From the NCBI GenBank assembly GCA_019348445.1, contig JAHWJK010000065.1:1-9207 (forward strand): DNA of 9,207 bases, read 5' to 3'. The DNA is from Actinomycetota bacterium (GTDB lineage Bacteria > Actinomycetota > CADDZG01 > WHSQ01). Below, piece by piece: positions 1-6,601 of this stretch (its first letter is position 1; every line of letters begins with the position of its first letter). A program made the translations under genes and the position numbers. The notes under the pieces are model-generated. The model was not told where the DNA came from, made no database searches, and saw only the letters and a program-made list of their open reading frames with translations.

Positions 1-9
1 GTTAGTGGC

Positions 10-1125
10 TCACTCGTTTCTCAGGAACGACGGGATGTCGAGGTCATCCTCGGCGTCGAACACGAGGCGCTCGCGCTCCTCCTGGCCCCCGAGGAACGCC
101 GGCTCGCCGTTCGCGGCCGCCGGGATCGAGAAGATCTCCTCCTCCGGCTTCACGATGTCCTCGGCTTCCTTCTGACCCCACCGGTCGAAGCCGGCGGCGA
201 TGACCGTGACCCGGACCTCGTCGCCGAGCGTGTCGTCGACCACCGCACCGAAGATGATCTTGGCATCGGGGTGGGCGGCCTTCGTGATGACGCTGGCGGC
301 CTCGTTCACTTCCCGCAAGCCGAGATCGGAACCGCCGGCGATGTTCAACAGGACGCCGCGAGCACCGTCGATCGACGCCTCGAGCAGCGGCGAGGAGATC
401 GCGGAACGAGCAGCTTCCTCCGCGCGGCCGTCGCCACGTGCCTGACCGATGCCCATCAGGGACGAACCCGCATCGGTCATGACTGCTTTTACGTCGGCGA
501 AGTCGAGGTTGATGAGGCCCGGAGTCGTGATGAGGTCGGTGATGCCCTGCACACCTTGAAGAAGGACCTCGTCGGCCATCCGGAACGCTTCCAACAACGA
601 CGTCGTCGCGTCACCGATCTCGAGAAGGCGGTCGTTCGGGATCACGATGAGCGTGTCGACCTTCTCTTTGAGATTCAGGATGCCCTGCTCGGCCTTGACC
701 GCGCGCTGACGGCCCTCGAAAGAGAACGGCCGGGTCACGACACCGATCGTCAACGCACCGACCGACTTGGCGATCTCCGCCACGATAGGAGCGCCACCGG
801 TCCCGGTTCCCCCACCCTTGCCCGCGGTGATGAAGACCATGTCGGCGCCCTTCAGCACCTCTTCGATCTCATCGCGGTGTTCCTCGGCAGCCTGACGACC
901 GACTTCGGGATCGGCACCCGCGCCGAGGCCGCGCGTCAGCTCGCGCCCGATATCGAGCTTCACGTCGGCATCGGACATCAGCAGCGCTTGCGCGTCGGTG
1001 TTCACCGCGATGAACTCGACGCCCTTGAGACCCACGTCGATCATCCGGTTCACGGCGTTCACGCCGCCGCCGCCGATGCCCACCACCTTGATGACTGCCA
1101 GGTAGTTCTGGGGGTTCGTGGCCAT
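10..1125 (-). CDS. ftsZ: FtsZ, tubulin-like division GTPase
   Basis: Cytoplasmic GTPase that polymerises into the Z-ring. The 371-residue product has the GTP-binding VVGIGGGGVNAVNRM (14-28), the tubulin signature GGGTGTGGAP (104-113), TRPFSFEG (131-138), NDRLL (164-168) and the T7 loop NLDFADVK (206-213) with catalytic Asp 208 and Asp 211. After the core (to about 318) comes a short acidic linker, then the conserved C-terminal peptide DLDIPSFLRNE (361-371), the docking site for partners such as SepF. GGAP after the signature is the actinobacterial form; the residue before it is Lys 103, where Glu, Met or Phe are familiar. The ATG at 1125 is chosen over the in-frame GTG at 1146: AAGGAGG (1135-1141) sits 9 nt upstream of the ATG and the GTG would begin with RRRRGE. 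It is the only gene here with its own leader. Confidence 0.98.
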   Translation of the reverse strand: MATNPQNYLAVIKVVGIGGGGVNAVNRMIDVGLKGVEFIAVNTDAQALLMSDADVKLDIGRELTRGLGAGADPEVGRQAAEEHRDEIEEVLKGADMVFITAGKGGGTGTGGAPIVAEIAKSVGALTIGVVTRPFSFEGRQRAVKAEQGILNLKEKVDTLIVIPNDRLLEIGDATTSLLEAFRMADEVLLQGVQGITDLITTPGLINLDFADVKAVMTDAGSSLMGIGQARGDGRAEEAARSAISSPLLEASIDGARGVLLNIAGGSDLGLREVNEAASVITKAAHPDAKIIFGAVVDDTLGDEVRVTVIAAGFDRWGQKEAEDIVKPEEEIFSIPAAANGEPAFLGGQEERERLVFDAEDDLDIPSFLRNE

Positions 1126-1134
1126 CTCGCCCCT

Positions 1135-1141
1135 CCTCCTT
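1135..1141 (-). promoter_or_regulatory. Strong ftsZ ribosome binding site
   Basis: On the minus strand this is AAGGAGG, a full Shine-Dalgarno match, ending 9 nt before the ftsZ ATG. A second GGAGG (1132-1136) overlaps it and leaves 6 nt. It is much stronger than any other site in the window and decides the start at 1125 over the GTG at 1146. It fits the need for high FtsZ levels relative to the coupled upstream genes (inference). Confidence 0.85.
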
Positions 1142-1151
1142 CGCACCTATA

Positions 1152-1180
1152 GCTCTAGTTTAGGCTTATAGTTATGTCAA
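1152..1180 (-). promoter_or_regulatory. Candidate ftsZ promoter P2
   Basis: On the minus strand a perfect TTGACA (1175-1180) is followed after 17 nt by TAGAGC (1152-1157). The -35 is ideal, but the -10 matches only three of six positions and lacks the final T. Start would be near 1145, giving a leader of about 20 nt that begins just before the Shine-Dalgarno. It is weaker as a call than P1; the TTGACA could instead be part of a repeated regulator site. Confidence 0.35.
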
Positions 1181-1197
1181 CCTACAGTAACGGTTGA
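1177..1197 (-). repeat. Inverted repeat TCAACC-N9-GGTTGA in the ftsZ leader
   Basis: On the minus strand TCAACC (1192-1197) and GGTTGA (1177-1182) form a perfect 6-bp inverted repeat around a 9-nt loop. A further GGTTGA lies at 1224-1229, so TCAACC could pair with either copy. Both GGTTGA copies overlap the -35 hexamers of the two promoter candidates. It could be an operator or RNA hairpin, or chance; 6-bp arms are short. Confidence 0.4.
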
Positions 1198-1199
1198 GC

Positions 1200-1227
1200 A
1201 ATATACACCTCAGAGCGCGAAGGTCAA
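1200..1227 (-). promoter_or_regulatory. Candidate ftsZ promoter P1 (sigma70-type)
   Basis: On the minus strand TTGACC (1222-1227) is followed after 16 nt by TATATT (1200-1205). Each hexamer is one mismatch from consensus. Transcription would start near 1193 and give a leader of roughly 70 nt before the ftsZ ATG. It lies just past the ftsQ stop, in a locally AT-richer stretch. The call rests on pattern alone; dedicated ftsZ promoters in this gap are known in several bacteria. Confidence 0.5.
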
Positions 1228-1247
1228 CCGGGACTTGTGCCGCGGAG

Positions 1248-2060
1248 CTACGCAGACGGAGTCGGGGCCGGGGTTGATGGAGCAGGAGCTGGGCCGACCG
1301 CCGGAGTCGAAGGCACACTGACGTCGAGGTATGCCGCGGTGCGTCCCTCTTCTGCGAGCCGCGCGAGCAGCGCGGTGAGGACCTCGTTCTTGGCCGCGAG
1401 CCGGTCGGCGCCGCCGTAGCGCACGATCGTGCCGTCTCGCAGCGCGAGAGCGATCCGCTCGGGCGATGCCGCGACCACCGAAGCCACCGCGGGCTTTACC
1501 TTGCGCGGCAGCGAGCGCCATACCTGCAGGCCGGCTCGCACCTCGTCCTCGGTGACGCGATCGCCGGGCACGAGGCGCGTCACGACCGCTCCCGTGAGGG
1601 TGGGGAGACCTTCGGTGACGCCTACGTCTAGGACGCGGCCCGAGGCATCGATGGTCCACGACCCGGCTGCGACCGTGACGACCAACGCAGGGCGCCGCTC
1701 TTCGATCTTGATGCGGACGGTCGCAGGCAGACGCCGATGGACGTCCGCATCCTTCACCCACGGAAGCGCCTCGACGGCCGCCGCGATCTCGCCGGTAGAC
1801 AGGAGGAGCAGGTTGTCGCCGCGGCCGAGATCGACAGCCGCGCGTACGGCTCCAGGCTCCGTATTCGTCGCGCCCATGACCTGGACGTGACGAACGTGCA
1901 ACAACGGCGACCAGAACGCGGCCCAGATCGCAACTCCCACCATCACGATGCCCAACGACGATCCGATCACCCGTCGCCTCTTGCTCTTCGCGACTGCTTT
2001 GCGTCGTCGACTGATCCGAGGGTCGGTCCCGACGCGACGCGTCTCGCTGCGCGTAGCCAT
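1248..2060 (-). CDS. ftsQ: FtsQ/DivIB, divisome scaffold with POTRA domain
   Basis: Bitopic inner-membrane division protein that links the FtsL/FtsB subcomplex to the septal synthase. The 270-residue product has a strongly basic cytoplasmic tail (about 1-30, with RRRK and KSKRRR clusters), one membrane segment (about 31-50), then a POTRA-like domain starting LLHVRHVQVMGATNTEP (53-69). It continues with the typical LPWVKDADVHRRLPATVRIKIEERRP region and the beta-rich FtsQ domain (WTIDASGRVL). The protein ends in a Pro/Ala/Thr-rich tail (about 255-270), probably disordered outside the membrane. The start is ATG at 2060, with GAGG (2069-2072) 8 nt upstream. A GTG one codon earlier (2063) gives a GTGA overlap and 5-nt spacing and is equally possible. 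The coding end (TAG) is followed by the ftsZ leader. Confidence 0.93.
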   Translation of the reverse strand: MATRSETRRVGTDPRISRRRKAVAKSKRRRVIGSSLGIVMVGVAIWAAFWSPLLHVRHVQVMGATNTEPGAVRAAVDLGRGDNLLLLSTGEIAAAVEALPWVKDADVHRRLPATVRIKIEERRPALVVTVAAGSWTIDASGRVLDVGVTEGLPTLTGAVVTRLVPGDRVTEDEVRAGLQVWRSLPRKVKPAVASVVAASPERIALALRDGTIVRYGGADRLAAKNEVLTALLARLAEEGRTAAYLDVSVPSTPAVGPAPAPSTPAPTPSA

Positions 2061-3004
2061 CACGCGGACCTCGATGCGAAATCTCCAACGAAGCGGACCT
2101 CGGGATGCAGCTCCACTCCCATCCGTTCCTTGACGAGGTGGCGCACCTCGTGGACGAGGTCGTAGACGTCTTGCGCTTTCGCTCCCTCGTCTGCGATGAA
2201 GAAATTCGCATGCAGTTGTGAGACCGAGACGCGTCCGACGCGATGCCCCTTCAACCCCGCCGCCTCGACCAGGCGCCCCGCGGAGTCCCCGGGCGGGTTC
2301 TTGAACGTGCTACCGGCGTTCTGGACCGCCCCCGGCTGCGTCTCGGCGCGGTGCTTGCGGTAACTCTCCATGCGGGCGCGCACCGCGTCTTCGTGGTCCC
2401 GCATCAGCTCGAACGTTGCGTCCAGAACGATCTGATGGTCGTGGATCTGCGAATACCGGTAGGTCATCCCGAGATCGCCCACGGGAACTTGCGCCAGGGC
2501 CCCCGACCGCACGTCGAACAGCGTCGCCGAACGGAGCGTGTCCACGATCTCGCCCCCGTGTGCCCCCGCGTTCATGCGGACGCCGCCTCCGACACTTCCC
2601 GGTATTGCGACGGCGAACTCGACACCGGCCAGCCCGCGGCGCGCGGCCCAGTTAGCCAGCAGCGGAAGCGGAGTGGCCGATCCGGCGACCATCTTGGTTC
2701 CGTCTTCCTCCGGCCGCGCCGACCGCACCCACGAGAACGCCATGCCGAGCCGGACCACGACGCCCGGGAAACCGGAATCGGCGACGACGAGGTTGGACCC
2801 ACGCCCCAGGACGAGCATCGGAACACCGGACGCGCTCTCGACCACCTCAGCGAGGACCGCGATGTCATCGCGATCCGCCGGCTCGAAATAAACCCGCGCC
2901 GGACCACCTACACGATAGGTAGTCAAGCCCGCCAGTGGGTAGTCCGTCTGGACCGTTCCGTGGGCGCGTTCCGACAACTGGCTCGCCAGCGCTGACAGAT
3001 TCAT
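2060..3004 (-). CDS. murB: MurB, UDP-N-acetylenolpyruvoylglucosamine reductase (type II)
   Basis: FAD- and NADPH-dependent reductase that converts UDP-GlcNAc-enolpyruvate to UDP-MurNAc in the cytoplasm. The 314-residue product has the FAD-binding elements TTYRVGGPA (28-36), LGRGSNLVVADSG (66-78) and AIPGSVGGGVRMNAGAHGGE (133-152), then RAETQP (219-224) and GSTFKNP (231-237) with the active-site Ser 232, and HPEVRFVG near the end with Glu 302 in the place of the catalytic Glu. The spacing, with GSTFKNP followed closely by AGRLVEAAGLKG and HANFF, matches the shorter type II enzymes rather than the E. coli type. The ATG at 3004 overlaps the murC stop (ATGA) and has no clear Shine-Dalgarno. Having murB here means the window makes UDP-MurNAc and then uses it in the adjacent murC. 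Confidence 0.96.
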   Translation of the reverse strand: MNLSALASQLSERAHGTVQTDYPLAGLTTYRVGGPARVYFEPADRDDIAVLAEVVESASGVPMLVLGRGSNLVVADSGFPGVVVRLGMAFSWVRSARPEEDGTKMVAGSATPLPLLANWAARRGLAGVEFAVAIPGSVGGGVRMNAGAHGGEIVDTLRSATLFDVRSGALAQVPVGDLGMTYRYSQIHDHQIVLDATFELMRDHEDAVRARMESYRKHRAETQPGAVQNAGSTFKNPPGDSAGRLVEAAGLKGHRVGRVSVSQLHANFFIADEGAKAQDVYDLVHEVRHLVKERMGVELHPEVRFVGDFASRSA

Positions 3005-4350
3005 GGGCCGAGACGCGCGAGTAGCTCTTCTCCGATCGAGTTGACGTCACCGGCTCCCAGAGTAAGGAGCGCATCACCGGAACGGCAGGATTTCGACAGA
3101 TAAGTGAGCAACTCGGCACGGTGAGGGATGTACGCGACCGAACGCCCCGGGAACCGCTCGCAGATCGCGTCGGCGATCAACTTTCCGGTCACGCCGGGAA
3201 CGGGTTCCTCGCCTGCCCCATAGACGTCGGTGACGACGACCCGGTCCGCTGCGGCGAACGACGCACCGAACTCGCTCGCGAGAGCGGCGGTTCTCGTGTA
3301 ACGGTGCGGTTGGAACAACGCCACGACACGGCCCCAGGCGCCGGATCGCGCGGCCGACAGCGTCGCCCGGATCTCCGTTGGATGATGGGCGTAATCGTCG
3401 ATCACGGTGACGCCGGATGCCTCACCCCGTATCTGAAAACGCCGCTCGACGCCGCTGAAGTGTTGCAACCCGCCGACGATGTCGTCGAGAGCGACGCCCG
3501 CGGCAGTGCACGCGGCGGCGGCAGCCAGAGCGTTGGAGACATTGTGTTCCCCCGGGACCCTGAGGTGAACGTCAGCGGCTCCGGACGGCAGTTGCAGTTC
3601 GAATCGCGTCCCCGCGCCGGCCGGTTCGATCGACGCGGCGGATACATCGGCATCTGCACCGAACGTGATCGCGGCGTCGCCGCCCAAGTTCCGTTCCTCG
3701 AGTGGGACCACGACTACACCTCCGCGCTGAACGTTGCCGGCGAACGTCGCGAACGCGCGGCGCAGAGCGGCTATGTCCGCCCAGTAATCGACGTGGTCGA
3801 GTTCCACGTTCGTGATAACCGCGATGAAAGGATCGAGAAGCAGAAACGAACCGTCGCTCTCGTCGGACTCGGCCACGATGAGGTCGCCGCGGCCACTGCG
3901 CGCATTCGTCCCAACGTCGTTCAAACCCGCGCCGACCAGATACGTCGGATCCTCGCCCGCGTGACGCAGGACCGACACGATCATCGACGTAGTAGTGGTC
4001 TTACCGTGCGTCCCGGCGACGACGATCGAACGCTGCCCCCGCAACAAAGAAGCGAGGGCTTCCCCACGCGCCAGGACCGGGATGTCGAGGTCCATCGCGC
4101 GCCGAACTTCCGGGTTGCGATCCGGGATCGCGCTCGATCGCACAACGATGTCATTACCTTCGACCAACTCCGCGTGGTGCCCGATGTGAACCGATGCGCC
4201 CATCGCTTCGAGCACCGTCGACGCGCGCGACCTTTTCAGGTCACTGCCACTTATCCGGACCCCGCGTTCGAGCAGGACCTTCGCTATCGCGGACATACCG
4301 GCCCCACCTATCCCGACGAAGTGCGCCGACGTCGCCTGTTGAAGGTTCAT
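3001..4350 (-). CDS. murC: MurC, UDP-N-acetylmuramate--L-alanine ligase
   Basis: Cytoplasmic ATP-dependent ligase that attaches the first amino acid, L-alanine, to UDP-MurNAc. The 449-residue product has normal family length and a complete motif set: HFVGIGGAGMS (10-20) in the N-terminal nucleotide-sugar domain, the P-loop GTHGKTTTT (113-121), ESDESDGSF (161-169), ITNVELDHVDYW (179-190), PGEHNVSNALAA (266-277), GVERRFQ (300-306) and DDYAHHPTE (318-326). The GTHGK and DDYAHHPTE blocks separate it from MurD, MurE and MurF. The ATG start at 4350 forms an ATGA overlap with the murG stop. No Shine-Dalgarno is visible just upstream, so re-initiation after murG is likely. The stop in turn overlaps the murB ATG. 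Confidence 0.97.
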   Translation of the reverse strand: MNLQQATSAHFVGIGGAGMSAIAKVLLERGVRISGSDLKRSRASTVLEAMGASVHIGHHAELVEGNDIVVRSSAIPDRNPEVRRAMDLDIPVLARGEALASLLRGQRSIVVAGTHGKTTTTSMIVSVLRHAGEDPTYLVGAGLNDVGTNARSGRGDLIVAESDESDGSFLLLDPFIAVITNVELDHVDYWADIAALRRAFATFAGNVQRGGVVVVPLEERNLGGDAAITFGADADVSAASIEPAGAGTRFELQLPSGAADVHLRVPGEHNVSNALAAAAACTAAGVALDDIVGGLQHFSGVERRFQIRGEASGVTVIDDYAHHPTEIRATLSAARSGAWGRVVALFQPHRYTRTAALASEFGASFAAADRVVVTDVYGAGEEPVPGVTGKLIADAICERFPGRSVAYIPHRAELLTYLSKSCRSGDALLTLGAGDVNSIGEELLARLGP

Positions 4351-5426
4351 GCGGCCACGCTACGGACTATCCGAGCGAGATCGTGCGCGGCCTCCGGCTT
4401 ACCAAGTGAACGCGCCGCGGCGCGCATCCGGTCCAGCGCCGCGCGGTCGTTCAGCAAAGGCTCGAGGCATCCGGCAAGAGCAGCGGGTGTGGCGTCACCG
4501 TCCGGCAGGATCTTCGCGGCACCCGCGGCCTCGAGGACCCGCCCGTGGAGTTCCTGCTGCCGATCCCGGTGGTACGGGTACGGAACGATCACCGACGGCA
4601 CGCCGACGACGGTCAGCTCCGCGACGGTGCTCGCTCCCCCGCGACAAACCGCAACGTCTGCGACCGCGTACGCCTCGATCATGCGGTCGACGTAGTCGAT
4701 CGTCCGGTAGATCAGCCCCCGTACGTCCGGAGGCCCGATACCGCCGCCGCGGCGACCGAGGATGTGGAGGATCTGGATTCCGGCGCGATCCGCCCATAGT
4801 CCGCCGAGGCCAAGAGCTGCGTCCGTTACGCGTTTGGCACCGAGGCTCCCACCGAACACGAGAATCGTTTGCCGCTCCGGTTCGAGCCCGAAGGATTCGT
4901 AGCCTCGCTGTCGCTCCGTCATGAGGTTCGCGGTCGCGAACTCGGGCTGCACGGGATTTCCGGTGAACGCACCCTTCTTGCCGGCATCTCTCAGAGTCTC
5001 TTTGAACGAAACCGCGACGCGGGCGGCTAACGGCTTCGTCACCTTGTGAGCCAGACCGAACACGATGTTCTGCTCGTGGAGAACCAGGGGCAGGCGCGCC
5101 GCGGCGGCGGCAAGTGACACAGGAAGGCTGACGTAACCGCCCATGCCGACGACGACGTCGGGATGGAGCGCCCGCAGGATCCGCCGCGACCGAGCGACGG
5201 CACCTGCAGCACGCATCGCAACGCGCGGCAGGCCGAGTGGCCTCGACCGGTCGAAGCCGACGACCTCGATGTACTCGAGCGGGAAACCCGCGCGGGGCAC
5301 CAGCGCCGATTCGACCCCGGTCGCGGTGCCGACGAACGTGACGTCGTCGCCTTCAAGCGCCTTCGCGAGGGCGATCGCAGGAGTTACGTGGCCTGCAGTA
5401 CCACCTCCCGCAACAACGACTCTCAC
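4347..5426 (-). CDS. murG: MurG, lipid II synthase (GT28-family GlcNAc transferase)
   Basis: Peripheral membrane glycosyltransferase that transfers GlcNAc from UDP-GlcNAc to lipid I, forming lipid II at the cytoplasmic face. The 359-residue GT-B protein shows the N-terminal glycine loop GGGTAGHVTP (7-16), GMGGYVSLP (94-102), HEQN (117-120), GNPV (156-159), the second glycine loop FGGSLGAK (191-198) and RGGASTVAEL (262-271) of the donor site. The TAGH form of the first loop matches actinobacterial MurG. Two spots depart from the usual pattern: NIVFGLAHK (120-128) where a Pro and an Asn are common, and HRDRQQELHG (286-295), where the usual Asn-Ala after the Gln pair is His-Gly. The GTG start at 5426 overlaps the ftsW stop (GTGA). 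The Shine-Dalgarno is poor, so translation probably depends on coupling. Its stop overlaps the murC ATG. Confidence 0.96.
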   Translation of the reverse strand: MRVVVAGGGTAGHVTPAIALAKALEGDDVTFVGTATGVESALVPRAGFPLEYIEVVGFDRSRPLGLPRVAMRAAGAVARSRRILRALHPDVVVGMGGYVSLPVSLAAAAARLPLVLHEQNIVFGLAHKVTKPLAARVAVSFKETLRDAGKKGAFTGNPVQPEFATANLMTERQRGYESFGLEPERQTILVFGGSLGAKRVTDAALGLGGLWADRAGIQILHILGRRGGGIGPPDVRGLIYRTIDYVDRMIEAYAVADVAVCRGGASTVAELTVVGVPSVIVPYPYHRDRQQELHGRVLEAAGAAKILPDGDATPAALAGCLEPLLNDRAALDRMRAAARSLGKPEAAHDLARIVRSVAA

Positions 5427-6601
5427 TTCTTTGCCGGAGGGCGAGACTGCTTCGCGATATTGGTGAGTATCCCCATCCCGATCAGGGTCACGACGAGTGA
5501 CGATCCTCCGAACGAGACCAACGGCATCGGAACGCCGGTGATCGGAAGCGACGCGGTCACGGCGCCCATGTTCACGAGTGCTTGGAACGCGATCCAGATC
5601 GTGACCCCGGCGGCGATGTACATACCGAAACGATCCGGCGCCTGCCGCGCGATCCGGATCCCCAGGTATGTGAGGAACGCGAACATCCCGAGGACGACGC
5701 TCGTGCCGAACAACCCGAGTTCCTCGCCGAGGATCGCGTAGATGAAGTCGGTGTGGGCGTTCGGCACGTACAACCACTTCTGTCGGCTCGCGCCGATGCC
5801 GACGCCGAAGAAACCGCCCGAACCCATCGCTATCAACGACTGGATCGTCTGGTAACCGGTGTTGAGTGGATCGGCCCATGGGTTCAAGAACGACAGCACG
5901 CGGGCACGCCGGTACGGCTCTGCCAGCGCGCCGAACGCGGCGAATGCCGCGCCGGCCCCGCCCAACACGGCGACGTACCGGAGGGGAGCGCCCGACAGGA
6001 AGAGCATGCCGAAACCGATGGCGCCGACGAGCATCGTCGTGCCCATGTCCGGCTGGGCCATGATCAGAACGGCGAGAACAGCCACGACGGGGATCACCGG
6101 GAGAACCGTGTGCGACAGGTCCTGTATCGCCTTCGGATCCTTCCGCGAGAACACATCGGCGATGAAAAGGACCAACGCGAGCTTGGCGAGTTCCGATGGC
6201 TGGAACGAGAGAGGGCCGAGCGCGAGCCAGCGCGAGCTACCGCCTGCCGTAGTACCGAGGCCCGGGATGAGCACCGCCAGCAGGAGCAACGAAACCCCGG
6301 CGATCCCGACGTAGCCCCATCCCCTCAATCTGCGGTAGTCGAGGCGCGAGAACGTGATGAACGCGACGATCCCGAGGATCGCCCAGATCACTTGTTTCTT
6401 GAAGTAAAGGAAGGGCGAGACGTCGTTGGCGAGAGACCACGCAAAGCTGGCGGACAAGATCATCGTCAGGCCGAGGAGCAGAAGGGAGCTCATCACAACC
6501 GTCACCATGACCGCGGGGTCGCCTCTACGCGCGTCACGTTTCGCCACGGCCGGTGCGCGTCGACGAGTGGTCGCGCGGATCGCTCTGCTATCTGTCGCCA
6601 T
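5423..6601 (-). CDS. ftsW: FtsW, SEDS-family septal peptidoglycan glycosyltransferase
   Basis: Polytopic membrane protein of the SEDS family. With its partner class b PBP (FtsI, not in the window) it polymerises lipid II at the septum. The 392-residue product begins with a basic cytoplasmic tail (about residues 1-30, many Arg), followed by about ten hydrophobic segments. SEDS blocks are visible: GGSSRWLALGPLSFQPSE (120-137), QPDMGT (183-188), and AHTDFIYAILGEELG (282-296). Asp 285 in the last block fits the catalytic Asp of the family. PMPLVSFGGSSL lies near the C-terminus. RodA is the main alternative, but position between murD and murG supports FtsW. The ATG at 6601 is preferred because AGAGG (6610-6614) is 8 nt upstream; the in-frame GTG at 6607 would leave only 2 nt. 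It overlaps the end of murD by 14 nt and the murG start by 4 nt (GTGA). Confidence 0.95.
   Translation of the reverse strand: MATDSRAIRATTRRRAPAVAKRDARRGDPAVMVTVVMSSLLLLGLTMILSASFAWSLANDVSPFLYFKKQVIWAILGIVAFITFSRLDYRRLRGWGYVGIAGVSLLLLAVLIPGLGTTAGGSSRWLALGPLSFQPSELAKLALVLFIADVFSRKDPKAIQDLSHTVLPVIPVVAVLAVLIMAQPDMGTTMLVGAIGFGMLFLSGAPLRYVAVLGGAGAAFAAFGALAEPYRRARVLSFLNPWADPLNTGYQTIQSLIAMGSGGFFGVGIGASRQKWLYVPNAHTDFIYAILGEELGLFGTSVVLGMFAFLTYLGIRIARQAPDRFGMYIAAGVTIWIAFQALVNMGAVTASLPITGVPMPLVSFGGSSLVVTLIGMGILTNIAKQSRPPAKK

Noticed and set aside
1..9. Regulatory or coding content downstream of ftsZ
   Set aside because: Only nine bases remain after the ftsZ stop; too short to support any call.
1126..1146. 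GTG start for ftsZ at 1146, adding MRRRRGE
   Set aside because: It would translate the Shine-Dalgarno itself; the ATG at 1125 has AAGGAGG at ideal distance.
271..1152. Plus-strand open frame (293 codons) antisense to ftsZ
   Set aside because: No family motif; ftsZ on the opposite strand is unambiguous.
1230..1247. Possible terminator just after ftsQ
   Set aside because: The CCGCGG palindrome here is short and not followed by a T-run; no stable hairpin seen.
1210..2211. Minus-strand open frame overlapping ftsQ in another frame
   Set aside because: Arg/Ser-rich shadow; ftsQ frame has the membrane segment and POTRA region and the overlap with murB.
3121..4695. Long plus-strand open frame (524 codons) antisense to murC and murG
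   Set aside because: It crosses two well-supported genes, has no recognisable motif and a composition rich in Arg, Asp and Pro, as expected from the antisense of GC-rich codons.
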